Assembly: GCF_014905175.1 (NCBI RefSeq)
Contig: NC_057789.1
Location: forward strand, 7,564,001-7,628,000
From: Aphidius gifuensis
Lineage: Eukaryota; Arthropoda; Insecta; Hymenoptera; Braconidae
DNA: 64,000 nt
Direction of reading: 5' to 3'
Positions 28,028-38,849 of this stretch are shown here, in pieces. Made by a program: the position numbers and the translations under genes. The notes beneath the pieces are model-generated. The model saw only the letters and a program-made list of their open reading frames with translations. It searched no databases and had not been told where the DNA came from. Numbering within the stretch: the stretch's first letter is position 1; each line of letters starts with the position of its first letter.

Positions 28028-28455
28028 GGAATAGGAGTATTTTTTATTGGATCATCTTTTTCCATGTTCAATATCGACATGAAATTGGTGGAGGATGTGA
28101 AGCTATATTACAGTCCACATCCTCGTTCCAACATTTGTCCTTCGAACAAATAATAAAAGTGTTACAATTATTTATGAGTCTCGTTTTTCTTATCATTAAA
28201 TTCAACAATTTTAAAAACACTAAATTAATTTTAAATTATTATTATTAATATATAAATAATTTCAAATTTATTTAGTGTTAAAAAAATCTTCGAAGATACA
28301 GCAAACTTAAAAAATATCGAAAGCGTAATTTTGGAGTGTATAACATTGAGCTATTACCTGAAAAAAATCCATTAGTCAATGTTGCTTTTCTGGAAGATTT
28401 TGCTGCTGTTATAGTTGCAGGTGCATGTATGGGATGACTATTAAGATATTATGGT
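28028..28455 (+). pseudogene. degraded ZNT9 (SLC30A9)-like fragment
   Basis: Two separated exon-like pieces resemble the zinc transporter ZNT9. The first (about 28,028-28,100) reads GIGVFFIGSSFSMFN, similar to the family GVGIF..G.GLS.Y block. The second (about 28,276-28,437) reads SKLKKYRKRN, then ELLPEKNPLVNVAFLEDFAA and VIVAGACMG, which resembles the NV.LLED.AAV....ATCMG block, and is then cut by an in-frame TGA. Upstream AG acceptor-like sites precede both. The rest of the protein is missing. This is probably a relic duplicate, not a working gene. Confidence 0.5.
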
Positions 28456-29030
28456 ATCATTTTATTAATAATAATAAGAAAACAATTTAAAAAAAAAATT
28501 TTTTCTTTGCTACATTCGTGGTGGAAATAATTCTCCGTCTTTTTATCGCCTAGAAAATTTCTACGCCTTTTCTCCAATTTCTCTCCGACTTTTTAAATTT
28601 CTGTATTCGAAAAAGAATGATAAACCCAAAAAATACGGAGAAACAAAAACGAAAAAACATCGGAGAAATTACCATCGTTCCTTTAAAAAATGATTAATAA
28701 TAATTATCGAAAAATAAATGCATATTTAATTTACAAAGCACTTGATGTTTGGACCACTCAGCATATTTTAATTTAAAATTATAAATTAAATTATTCAATT
28801 CCAAATTTATAATAAATAAATAAATAGTTGAATCAATTATTTTTATATTTTTTTTTTTAAATAAAAAGACATAATAATACAAAGAAAAAAATTTATCTTG
28901 TGAAAAAATTGATATTATTATTATTAAAAATATTGAAAAAAAGGTCATACAAGATAATAGACAATACTATATTAATGTTTTAATGATTACATTGAAAATG
29001 AATAAAATTAAAAATTTGAAAAATAATTAT
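28456..29030. other. intergenic region upstream of PRP19 3' end
   Basis: No supported gene. A CTCC-rich block with repeated TTTCTCC/TCTCCGAC units lies at 28,520-28,610; its reverse complement resembles the GGAGA-rich block at 20,623-20,665. Confidence 0.4.
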
Positions 29031-30794
29031 TTAAGGAAGTCCATAAAGTTTAAGTGTTCTATCCATACTTGTTGATGCAATATACTGTGCATGTTTACCA
29101 AAACGAATACCAGTTGCTGTTGCAGTATGTTCATTCAATACTTTTAATTCTTGCCATTGTTTACACAAATAAACACGTACATCTGAACCAGCAACAGCAA
29201 GATATGTACCACTTTGATCAAAGCAAAGATCTTTAACTTCATACGAATCATCAAGTTGTAATGTTTTGAAATTTTTTAATTTACGTAAATCCCATAATTT
29301 AATGCATGAATCTTGTGCTGATGTTGCTAAATAATAACCATTTTCAGAGAATGATATTGCTGTTATTGGTCCAGTATGACCAGGGAAATTAGCAACATTT
29401 GATTGTTCTTTTAAATCCCATATTTTAACTTGTGAATCTTCAGTACCAGTACCAAAAATTAAACCATCTGGATGAAATTGTGCTGTTGTTAATGGTTGAC
29501 TACCTGGTCCAGCAACTTTTGTTAATAAACGTCCAGTACGAATATCAGAAAATGCCCAATGTTGATCTAAACTTGAACTTAATAAATAATCACCAGTTGG
29601 ATGTAATGATAAACCAGTAACTGGTGCATCATGAGCACGTAATAACAATGTTGTTTGACTTGTACCAACATTCCAAATTCTAATTGTTGTATCTGGACTA
29701 GCAGTCATAACAATATCCTCATGTGGATGATAAATAACACGTGTTACTTTTTTAGTATGTCCTTTTAATATTGCAACAACTTGTTCAGTATCTTTATTAA
29801 ATACAGTTGCATTTTTATCAGCACCACCAGTTAATATTTTACTTGTATCTGCTGAATGTATATCAAGTGCAAGTATACCTGGTACACTTGCTGAATGTAA
29901 ACCAGGATGTGATGATAATGTTTGAAATGATCTAATATTATCAGATGGTTGTAGCTCTTCTGGTATTGATCTACCACGTCTTTTTCTTTCTTGTGTTAAT
30001 ACTGTTGCACGTTCTTGTAATAATTCAATAACATCTTCAGTAATACCAGCTTGTTCTTGTGGTTGTATTGCACCAGTACCAGCTTCAACAGCAATTGCTG
30101 GTTGTGGTATTGTTGTTGGTGCAATACCAGCTTGTGGTTTTAATGTTGCTAATGCTTCACGTGCTGCTGTTACTTCTTTAGTTAATCTAGCAATAACACG
30201 ACATGCTGCATCATGTTGATAAAGTGCATGTGATAATTCTTGACGTGCTGTTTGTAATTGTTGACGTTGAGTAAATGAATGTAACATAACAGCATCCCAT
30301 TCATCTTGGAGTATTTTTAATATTGCTGGTATTGATGTTGCACTTGGTGGCTTTGGTTTAACCAATTGTGTTGCTATAAATATATTAAATTATTATTTTA
30401 ATTTTCTACTTATTTAATACTTTTTTTATTCAATACTTTTATGTAATACTTACTTTTAACTTCAATCAATTCTTCCACTGTTAATTCTTTACCATTTATT
30501 GGATCAACACCATTTTCAATGATATATTTTTCAATTAATCTTTTTTCAAATATACTTCCTGATACTGGTGATATTACTGGATGTTCAGGAACTTCATTTG
30601 AAACTGAAATATTATTTAAAATAAAGTAAATAAAAATGCGTGCATTTTTAGGTTATTACATACAAGCCGGTACAATTTATAAACAATTTTTTTTTTTGAC
30701 ATTTATAAATTAAAAATAATAGTTTAGTAATATGTAATTATTAATTATTTATTGTTATTTTTTATAACAACTTACTTGAACAGGCTAATGCCAT
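29031..30794 (-). CDS. Prp19: pre-mRNA-processing factor 19 (U-box E3, WD40)
   Basis: Three minus-strand exons (30794-30776, 30603-30454, 30373-29031) give 503 residues, the usual length for animal PRP19. The U-box at the N-terminus reads MALACSISNEVPEHPVISPV and then RLIEKYIIENG and PINGKELTVEELIEVK. A central helical coiled-coil region for tetramerisation (QRQQLQTARQELSHALYQHD) is followed by about seven WD40 repeats from about residue 210 (VTRVIYHPHEDIVMTASPD, ITAISFSENGYYLATSAQD, LKLYGLP end). PRP19 is the core of the NineTeen complex, required for spliceosome activation and also acting in DNA damage responses. Only 247 bp separate its start from the divergent selenoprotein M-like gene. 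Confidence 0.97.
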
Positions 30795-31041
30795 TTTTAT
30801 AATATTTTAATTTATATTTTTATTAACGTTGTGGTTCGTCTATATTTTTTTTTTTCTTGACACACACACAGTTAATTTTGGACTTTTGGAGTAAATAAAT
30901 TTACAAGATTGTTTGACAGGAGGCAGCACGTATTTGAGAGAGACAGCGAAATAAAAAGTCTACGTGTTTATTGTGTACTTGCTAAACATAAATTATTATA
31001 ATTAAAAATATAAATTATTGCTTGTCATTAAAATTACAAAA
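30795..31041. promoter_or_regulatory. compact bidirectional promoter, PRP19 / SELM-like
   Basis: The two start codons face away from each other across 247 bp, so both genes must draw on this segment for promoter and 5' UTR. The middle (about 30,890-30,970) is less AT-rich than the flanks. Confidence 0.6.
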
Positions 31042-31516
31042 ATGTCCAAGTCCATAGCAAGTATTGGATTAATTATTTTTATAACTTTGTATCAAATTTT
31101 CTCTGCAAATTGTAGCGAATATTCTTATGGTGTTGTTGAGGTATATTTCAAGTAATTCAAATTGTTCTAATCTTATAATGTATTGATTATTTTTTTTTTT
31201 GAATTAATTATAGAGCTGCTCAGGATGTTCCTTGAATCGTCTTCCTGATGTTAAAAAATTCATCTTCAGTGATGTTCCAAACTAGTAAGGAGATTTAATT
31301 ATGCTCATTTGGTACCTGAATGATCCTTGATTTTTTTGTTACAGTGAACGAGTACAATTTAAACATATCCAAGGTGCAGTACCAGAACTTGTACTTTACA
31401 ATAATAACGAAGAAGAAGTTGAACGTCTTCAATTATCAAGATTAACAAGAGACGAATGTAATGAATTATTACAACAAAAAGGCTTTAAAAAAATAACAAT
31501 AAAAGATGAAATATAA
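31042..31516 (+). CDS. selenoprotein M-like protein, cysteine form
   Basis: Three exons (31042-31140, 31214-31284, 31345-31516) give 113 residues. A signal peptide (SIGLIIFITLYQIFSANC) leads into the redox segment VESCSGCSLNRLPDVKKFI, then the thioredoxin-like SELM core (ERVQFKHIQGAVPELVLYNN) and a C-terminal helix TRDECNELLQQKGF. In vertebrate selenoprotein M the motif is CGGU, with selenocysteine; here it is CSGC. The protein is therefore an endoplasmic-reticulum thiol oxidoreductase of the SELM/SEP15 family without selenocysteine. No ER-retention signal is seen at the C-terminus (KDEI could weakly resemble one). Confidence 0.85.
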
Positions 31517-32054
31517 ATATTTAAATAAAAAAAAAAAAAGAACCTTTTAATAATCTTATATTTAATAATTTAATAATTAAAATATTACAATATTAATTAC
31601 AATTTATAATTAAACAATAATTTTTAAATAAACAATAATGTATAAAACAAATTTTACACTTTTAAATATTACTTTTTCAAAAATTTTTTTTTTAACAAAA
31701 TTATATTTTTATTATAAATTATTATTTTATGATATTTATATACACTATTACCCCAAGTAACCATTAACTTTCTCAATTAAATTTACAATATATGAATAGA
31801 AGAAAAAAAAAAAAAATAGTAACTGGAATTATTATTATTTATTTAAACACTAGAATATTTTTATTATTTATAAAAATGGATTTAAATGTTTATTGATATT
31901 TTAAATATCGTTACTTTTTTTTTTTTTTTTCTGTAAAAGACCTTTTGCGTATATACATAAATGTTTTAGATGTCTTGTCCCTTAACCCGACAATATATAA
32001 TTATTGTTTTTTGAATTTAATAACAATTTTAAAATTCGAAAATTAATGAAATTG
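31517..32054. other. 3' intergenic region, SELM-like / RNF185 convergent
   Basis: AT-rich DNA between two convergent 3' ends. No gene is seen. AATAAA-like signals are abundant (for example near 31,522 and 31,628). Confidence 0.4.
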
Positions 32055-32880
32055 TTACGCCATCAATAGCCAACCGATAAATATTATAGCAATCCATAAA
32101 AATACTTTTGATATAAAAAGGTCTTCGTCATATTGTGGTGTTCCTCTTGGTGCTATAAAAAAATTTAAAAAATTATAATCAAATATTGGCTTTGTTTATT
32201 GAAATAATGTAATTATTTTAAAATAATTTCTACCAGCAGTTGGACGATTTTCTCCAATGTTAAATGTCGACATGAAAAATCCAAATGGATAACCACCAAT
32301 GCCAAATGACATATGAAAACCTCCATCACCAAAACCAAGACCAGAAAAACCAGTATTATTTTCTGGCTCTGTTCTTTGACCAACTGGACGAGGTGGTACA
32401 TTATTTCTGTTGATAAATATATAAATATTTTTAAATCTATTTTTATAATTTTTAAAAATAACATTTTTTATTTTATTTTTTTATATATATACCTTGGATC
32501 TTCTTGCTTTGTAGCACCACGTCCATATAATGGAATGACTTTTTCTTTGCTAATTGCAGCTTTACAAACTGGACAAACTTGTCTTGTTGGTCGAGTTTCT
32601 AGCCACTGATGAAGACAAGGCCAACTGTTATTTATTTAAAAACAAAATATTATTTATTTTTTTTTACTTTAAAACAATTGTAACATTGGTCTTGTTAATG
32701 ATGTAATAAAATTTATTTAATAGTATAATTTAATTACCAAAATAAATGTCCACACATACTGACAACAGCATCTTTTGCAGTATCAAGACAAATATTACAC
32801 TCAAACATTCTGTCATCTTTTTCTTTATTTGCTGATTCTGTTGGCTTTGATGGACCAGGTTGTTCCTCCAACGTAACCAT
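32055..32880 (-). CDS. RNF5/RNF185 membrane-anchored RING E3 ligase
   Basis: Four minus-strand exons (32880-32738, 32624-32493, 32406-32234, 32152-32055) give 181 residues. A C3HC4 RING finger is at about residues 28-70 (FECNICLDTAKDAVVSMCGH, LFCWPCLHQWL, CPVCKAAI). The family-specific VIPLYGRGATKQEDPR is followed by a Gly/Phe-rich linker and a C-terminal transmembrane hairpin (KVFLWIAIIFIGWLLMA). RNF5 and RNF185 are ER-membrane E3 ligases in ER-associated degradation. Insects usually have one gene for both vertebrate paralogues, so no finer name is given. Confidence 0.93.
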
Positions 32881-34967
32881 CTTTATTCTTTCTACAAAAA
32901 CAATTTAATCATAAATATAAATTTAACAAATACATAAATATTAATTACATATTAATTTTAGTTATTTATTTCTTGATGATAAATTAAATTAATGACTTTT
33001 TGAATAACTAATTAGCTAAATGACCTTTACATCACCCAAAAAATCATTAAAACTTTTAAAAATCAATTAAAAATATTTCAATTAATTTCAATATATATTT
33101 TTTACCCAATAATTATTCAATTTTTAAAATAAATAATATTATTTTTTATCAATACTTGTATTTTCTTATTATTATTTTATTTTTTTTTGTATAGAAAAAA
33201 AAAAAAACAACAAAAATAACACTCAACAACTTGTAAATTTTATATCTCGTTAAAATATTTTTATGATTGTGCAATTTATTGCGATATCTTTAACTCAAAT
33301 GACGTATGTTTTATCATGATTTTTTATTTATCAAACTTGTGACAAAAAAAAGTAAAAAAAAAAAATATAAAAACCAGATGTTATTATGACTTGTGAAAGA
33401 GAAATAAATGAAATAAATATACGACATTTGCGTCGCTCCAATTTCTACGGATTACGTGGCCAAAAAAATAATTGATTCCATATATTTAAAAATTTTTTTT
33501 AATTAATTTAATATTGTTATAATCACTTTACGTACATTATTGTATTTTTATAATTAAAATATTTAAAAAACAATTTTTTTTTTTAGATCTGACACTTGTA
33601 AATGGGTGGATTTTTATATTTTTTTTTTCGATGATTTTATTTTCGACTCACTTAGTTTTTTTTTTTCTCGAGGAAAATCTTTATTTATAGTGATTTATAG
33701 AGTTGCTTTCACGCAAAAATCTCCAGATAAACGCCATCTGTTGGAATGAAGAGCGTCATCTGTGGGCAAATGTACAAACGTGATTTTGAAAATAGAAAAT
33801 GGCTGAGGGTCACAGTAGCATATGGTATATTTCTAAATTTGTATTATTCTACTTGTTACAATATTATTGTATAATATTAAAAATATTATTAGTCTCAATT
33901 TTTCTTCCATTCATTGTTACTAATAAATATAATATATGGAATCTACAGGTATTGCGAATATTATTATTCTCAATCATCATTGTTTTTTATATTTATTTTT
34001 ATTTCCAGTATGTATCATTGTAATTTTTTTTTTTTAACCCAAATTTAATATAAATAACTCAAATATTATATTTTGTTTGTTTATAACAATTTATTTATTT
34101 ATAATAATTTATTGTTTTTATTATTAATAATTAATTATATTAAACATTGAAATAAGTCTCTGATTTTGGACCTATCCAGACCTATCATGAAGCTTTAAAT
34201 TTTGTGCATGCGCGTCGATGCCCCCCGCCCCCGTTTGGTTTTAAACCGGTTATTAACCGTCAAAAAAATAAATAACCGGCTAATTAACAGCTCTAGTTTT
34301 TATTTTTTTTTTTTTAAATTATTTAATATTGGTGTAAATATTGTGCCCCCATTTATCCGCTTTATTTAAATATTTGCCTTGTTTAAATATCCTTGCGAAA
34401 AAACCAAGCCATTTATTTTTGGGAAAAGCAAAACTTATTTTACAAAAAATAAAAAAAAAAAACAGACGAAATAAAGCTGTTCATTGAACACAAGTGCAAC
34501 AACAAATAATAATCAATGCCTGCTATTGTTGATAAATACATTTTATATACGTTTTTGTATATTGAGACAAAAAAAAAAAAAAAAATTAAATAATTAATAA
34601 ACCTAACCTCAATCTTTTGTTCATTAATTCGAGACCCTTCTAGACACTTCTAGAAGTGCATTGTACTTTCTTTGCAAAATTTATTAAACAATCAAGTTGG
34701 TGTCAAATAAATTAATTTAACTTCAGTCAGTTAGTTTTTCATTAAATAAAATATATTCAAGTTGAAAATTAATCTAGATAATAATAGTAATTTAAAAAAT
34801 AAAATTCATCATAACCACGTGTATAAAATAAAATTAATAAAAGGGTAAATTCAATGAATAAAACTTTATTTTTTTTTCATTTTTAATTAGTCAATTGATT
34901 TCATATTTTTATTGAATTAAATTACATATAACTTATTAATGATCAGGTATCTTTTTTTCCAAGATAA
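32881..34967. other. intergenic region, RNF185 promoter side
   Basis: About 2 kb with no firmly supported gene. A less AT-rich block at 33,700-33,830 holds AACGCCATCTGTTGG and an ATG in good context (33,799) that opens a 74-codon, strongly hydrophobic frame; it may be an upstream exon or unrelated transcript. Near 34,200-34,290 a GC-richer stretch has short repeats AACCGGTTATTAACCG. AACCTAACCTC at about 34,600-34,610 is the complement of the GGTTAGGTT motif. Confidence 0.4.
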
Positions 34968-35323
34968 TTACTTGTTTTCTTTTTCAAGTTTCATTCTGTA
35001 CATTCTGTGCCTTCTGTAACAGACAAAACCAAACAAAAAAATTAATACAGAATTCTTTTTTTTTTTTTTTCTTACATTTTATTTAAAAGAAAATTTAATA
35101 ATTACTCTTCCACTCTGGCTTGTCCTCTGTAACAGACAAAACAAAACAAAAAAAAATTAATACGTAATTTTTTTTTTTTTCACATTTTTTATTTAAAAAA
35201 AAAAATCAATAATTACCTCTTTGCTATGTTATCCATTTTCCATTTTATTAGAGGGTACCCCCCACATAACGCGAAGATTAGGAACGCGGTCTTATAGACA
35301 TTTAGAAGACGCGTATGATCCAT
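34968..35323 (-). CDS. 57-residue single-pass membrane protein, COX14-like
   Basis: Three minus-strand exons (35323-35217, 35126-35106, 35013-34968) give 57 residues. The first exon encodes MDHTRLLNVYKTAFLIFALC and GGYPLIKWKMDNIAKRG, one transmembrane helix flanked by basic residues; exon 2 is a 21-base micro-exon (GQARVE), and exon 3 encodes a basic/acidic tail ending LEKENK. Human COX14, a cytochrome c oxidase assembly factor, is also 57 residues with a YKT...GGY helix and a charged tail, which is the reason for the suggestion. The resemblance is short, so it could be another small mitochondrial inner-membrane protein. Phases are consistent and the exons alternate with duplicated introns. 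Confidence 0.55.
35014..35216 (-). repeat. duplicated intron pair around a 21-base exon
   Basis: The two introns of the COX14-like gene (35,127-35,216 and 35,014-35,105) are near copies: both begin GTAATTATT, share a TTTAAATAAAA/TGTAA core and poly-A block, and end TATTAATTTTTTTTGTTT followed by TTTTGTCTGTTACAG. The micro-exon between them lies at the junction of the two copies. Confidence 0.8.
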
Positions 35324-36223
35324 CTTTACCAGTCAGGGCAGTCAGAGTTATCAAGGTTATCAATCAAATCAGAATGACAGCAGTAGACAGCAGCAGACAG
35401 CAGAATGAATTATGATATATCATAATATCATATAGATATGTATAATGTCAATGAGACCGGAAGCCTTGGGAGTTGGGTTCACTTGGGTTATGTCTTAGGG
35501 CCGGTTTTTTCGTCCAAATCCTTAGTTAGTTAAGGTTGTTTTCAAATGAAATTCCCGTAATTTAATTTTCGATTTTTTTTTTTAATGTTTAAATGAAATA
35601 ATTATCTATTTGGTGGAATTTTTTCGTAATTTTCCTCTGCGTCAAAATCCAGATAATTAGTGTCAAAGTTGACAACTTTAACACGCAAGCATAGGGAGTA
35701 TAGGTACGTTTGCGCTTGTACTTTTAAAACTCTTAATTTAAATTTTGATTTTTTTCTACAGATTTGTACACTTTACAAATACGAAATCAATGAAAAAAAA
35801 ATTATCCATTTCCTCAGTGCCGTTTAAAAGATATTGGCTAATTACTTTTTAAATTTACGGGTTTTAGCCGGCTGAATTACATTGAAATTTTGGGGTACGT
35901 TCCAATACCGCCGTTCGGTTTTATTCTTCTAGCTCTATCCTTCTCTCTATCTCTTCTGGCTCAATCTTCCATCTCTTCTTCTATCCTTCTCTTACAAGAA
36001 ATGTACGGTTTTGGAACATCCCCCAAAACGTCGCCCGGTCATGCGATTTAAAAACAACCGGCCCTCATTTTTTTTCAATGGCGTTTAATTTGTCGGTAAG
36101 GTAGTTTTCCACTATAGCAATAGAGTAATTTGAAAAAACAAAATTCAATTTTTTTTTTGGAGTAAATGCGAATGGATTTATTGACCAAACACGATTAAAT
36201 TTATCAATTTATCAAGTTGTAAA
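35324..36223. promoter_or_regulatory. divergent promoter region, COX14-like / DNAI4
   Basis: Head-to-head spacer of 900 bp. It has CAGCAG/CAGACAGCAG repeats at 35,379-35,403, a palindromic ATGATATATCATAATATCATAT cluster at 35,411-35,432 and a CTTCT/TCTATCTC pyrimidine-rich run at 35,930-35,995. No coding frame is convincing; the 64-codon plus-strand frame at 35,221-35,415 overlaps the antisense first exon of the COX14-like gene. Confidence 0.4.
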
Positions 36224-38571
36224 ATGTCAGAATTATTAAGCATAACATCATCAAAAACAAAAGATATTTCAACTCGTAGATCATCAAAAAAATATGGAAG
36301 AAATTATCATCAAAATTCAATAATAAAAGCTAGAAAAAATATAGTTATTTATGATGATGGTTATGATGTGACACCAAAAACATTAACTCATGATGATTAT
36401 CGTAGAATTGATTCACGACAAATGTTTGTATTTGATTTAATTAATTTGGCTAAAATTAAAGATGATTATTCAAGTCAAACAACAATATTTCAAAGAAAAT
36501 ACAATGATTTATTTCAATCAGATTTAACATTAAATAAATTAATTGATAATAATCAAGCTAAAAAAAATAATGCACTTTTGGATGAACCAATTGAAAGTTT
36601 ATTTACAACTCAAGATAATAATTTAACAACTAAAAATTCTCATGATGATTTATCAAGAGCACCATCACCATTTTGTCTTCCCAAGTAAGTTGAAATATAA
36701 TTTATTAATTAATAGCTATTATAAAATATATTTTCAATTTTTTTCGTTCATTAAAATATAGACTAGTTGAAGATTTGGACAGTCAAAAAAGCACTGATAC
36801 ATTAAAAATAAGACTACGTGAAACTGAGACAATAATATACTTTGAAATGTTACAATTAACTGCTGATTTAAATACACAAGAAGGACAAGATGTTAAATTA
36901 CAAAATGAACGTTATGAGTACATAACAAGTGGTGAAGGATCAAATAGAAAACTAGCAAATGCTGAAACTCAAACACCAAAAATTTATACTAAAACAAGAA
37001 GTACATTTATTGGACGTAATGAACGTTGTAATTTTGGTACCACTGTCAACAACTGGGTCATGTATGATACATATGCTGATCCAAATATTTGGCAAAAAAA
37101 ACCAGAACCATTTAAGGTAATTATTTATCGAAAAATAACAGCTAAAATAAACCAACTAATTCTGCAATTACCAATGAATTTTCAGGATCGTAATAAATTT
37201 TTAATTAAAAAAATAATGAATGAAAAAAATGATAAAAATATTGATGAATCAAGTGAAATATTTAACAGTGAAAAATTTAAAAATTCAGTACAAATAATGG
37301 AACGTATTATTGCTAGTAATTTATATATAAAATCACAAAAACGTTTTAAAGGTTTGATAAAACAAGATCCATGTGATTTAAATTTAAAATTTATTTATAA
37401 TTTGGATTTATTATGGACTCATTATTATGAAAAAATTAAAAATTATTCAGTTTGTAATTTTTGTTGGAATGAAGATAATAAAAATATACTTGCAGTTGGT
37501 TATTATTTGAATGATAAAAAATTAAAAAATTTATCAAATGGATATGTATTAATATGGTGTATGAAAAATCCAAATCAACCAGATAGAATATATGAATTTA
37601 AACAGCCAATATCTGATTTAAATTGGTCATTATATCATCCAAATCAATTGGCTATTGGTTTTTATGATGGTTCAATAAATATCATTGATGTTTGTCATCG
37701 TAATTTAACAATATTACGTAAAAGTATTAGATTAAATTCACCAATATATTCACCACAATGGCAAGTACAATGGTGGCCAGAAGATGATAATTTAAATATA
37801 AATGAAAAAATATATACGACAAATCAAGATGGTGGTATATTTTGTTATCGTACTGGTGAAGATTTTACATGTATTAAAATTATGAAAATATGTAAAATTG
37901 AAGGTACAATTTGTGGTGTTAAAAAAACAAAAATATGCCATAGTAATGATATTAAAATTAAAAAAAATCCATCAGCTGTGTTGTTAAAAAAACATCCAGT
38001 TAAAAAAAATATTTATATTGTTTGTTCTGATGAAGGATGTGTTTATCAATGTTCAACAAATTATTTAAATCATCATATTGATAGTTACTTAGCTCATGAT
38101 GGTGAAATATATTCATTTGAATATTCACCATATTTTAATAAATTATACTTAACATGTGGTGCTGATTGGTGTACAAGAATTTGGATTGAAGGTTTACATG
38201 AACCATTGATAACACTTAAAACTCATATGTCATGTGTTAGATCAGCAGTATGGTCACCTAAAAATTCAACAATAATTGCAACATGTATTAATAATGAAAT
38301 ATGTATTTGGGATATTAAAAAAAAAATATACAAACCAATGTCAGTGACAATTGTTGATAGTAATAAATTAATAACTAAAATACAATTTACTCATAATGGT
38401 GAACAAATTGTTGCTGCTGATATTAATGGTGCTATTTTTATTTATAATATTGAAGGTATACCATTTTCACCATTCAATCAAAAATCATTATTAATTGAAT
38501 CTGTTGAAAAACATTTAATAACAAAACCAAATGTCCTGAAAAAATTTAAAACAATTATTGATGAAAATTAA
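36224..38571 (+). CDS. dynein axonemal intermediate chain 4 (WDR78-like)
   Basis: Exons 36224-36684, 36762-37116 and 37186-38571 give 733 residues. The N-terminal half holds the DNAI4/WDR78 block RETETIIYFEMLQLTADLNT and later NAETQTPKIYTKTRST and WVMYDTYADPN. The C-terminal half is a WD40 propeller (YSVCNFCWNEDNKNILAVGY, PISDLNWSLYHPNQLAIGF, IYSFEYSPYFNKLYLTCGAD, VRSAVWSPKNSTIIATC). DNAI4 is an intermediate chain of the inner-arm dynein f/I1 complex, so in an insect it would act in sperm flagella and sensory cilia. The second intron is 69 bases and open in frame, so it may be retained (756 residues) or spliced. Confidence 0.82.
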
Positions 38572-38849
38572 TTTTATATTTTGTTTAGTATTATTATAAT
38601 GTTATTTATTTTTTATTTTCGAATAAAATGTATATTTATCAAACAATTTCGAAAATATAATAAACAATTTCAAGATGAGGTTAGGTTTATTTATTTTTAT
38701 TTTGCTCCAATCAAATTACAAATTTACAACAACATGACGCCATATTGAAAATAAATAAATAAACAGAGAGAGAGCAAGGGAGAGACATGTTGTTGATAAC
38801 ATGAAAATAAATTTTTGACATATCAAGTGATAAATAAATAAATAGAAAA

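Noticed and set aside
27844..28080. 78-codon minus-strand frame
   Set aside because: It overlaps, in antisense, the ZNT9-like relic and has no family resemblance itself.
33799..34023. 74-codon hydrophobic frame starting MAEGHSSIW
   Set aside because: ATG context is good, but the rest is AT-driven Ile/Leu/Phe/Tyr sequence with no homology; it may be an upstream exon ending at a GT near 33,823. Not strong enough for a gene call.
35221..35415. 64-codon plus-strand frame
   Set aside because: Antisense to the first exon of the COX14-like gene, whose splice-consistent model explains the sequence better.
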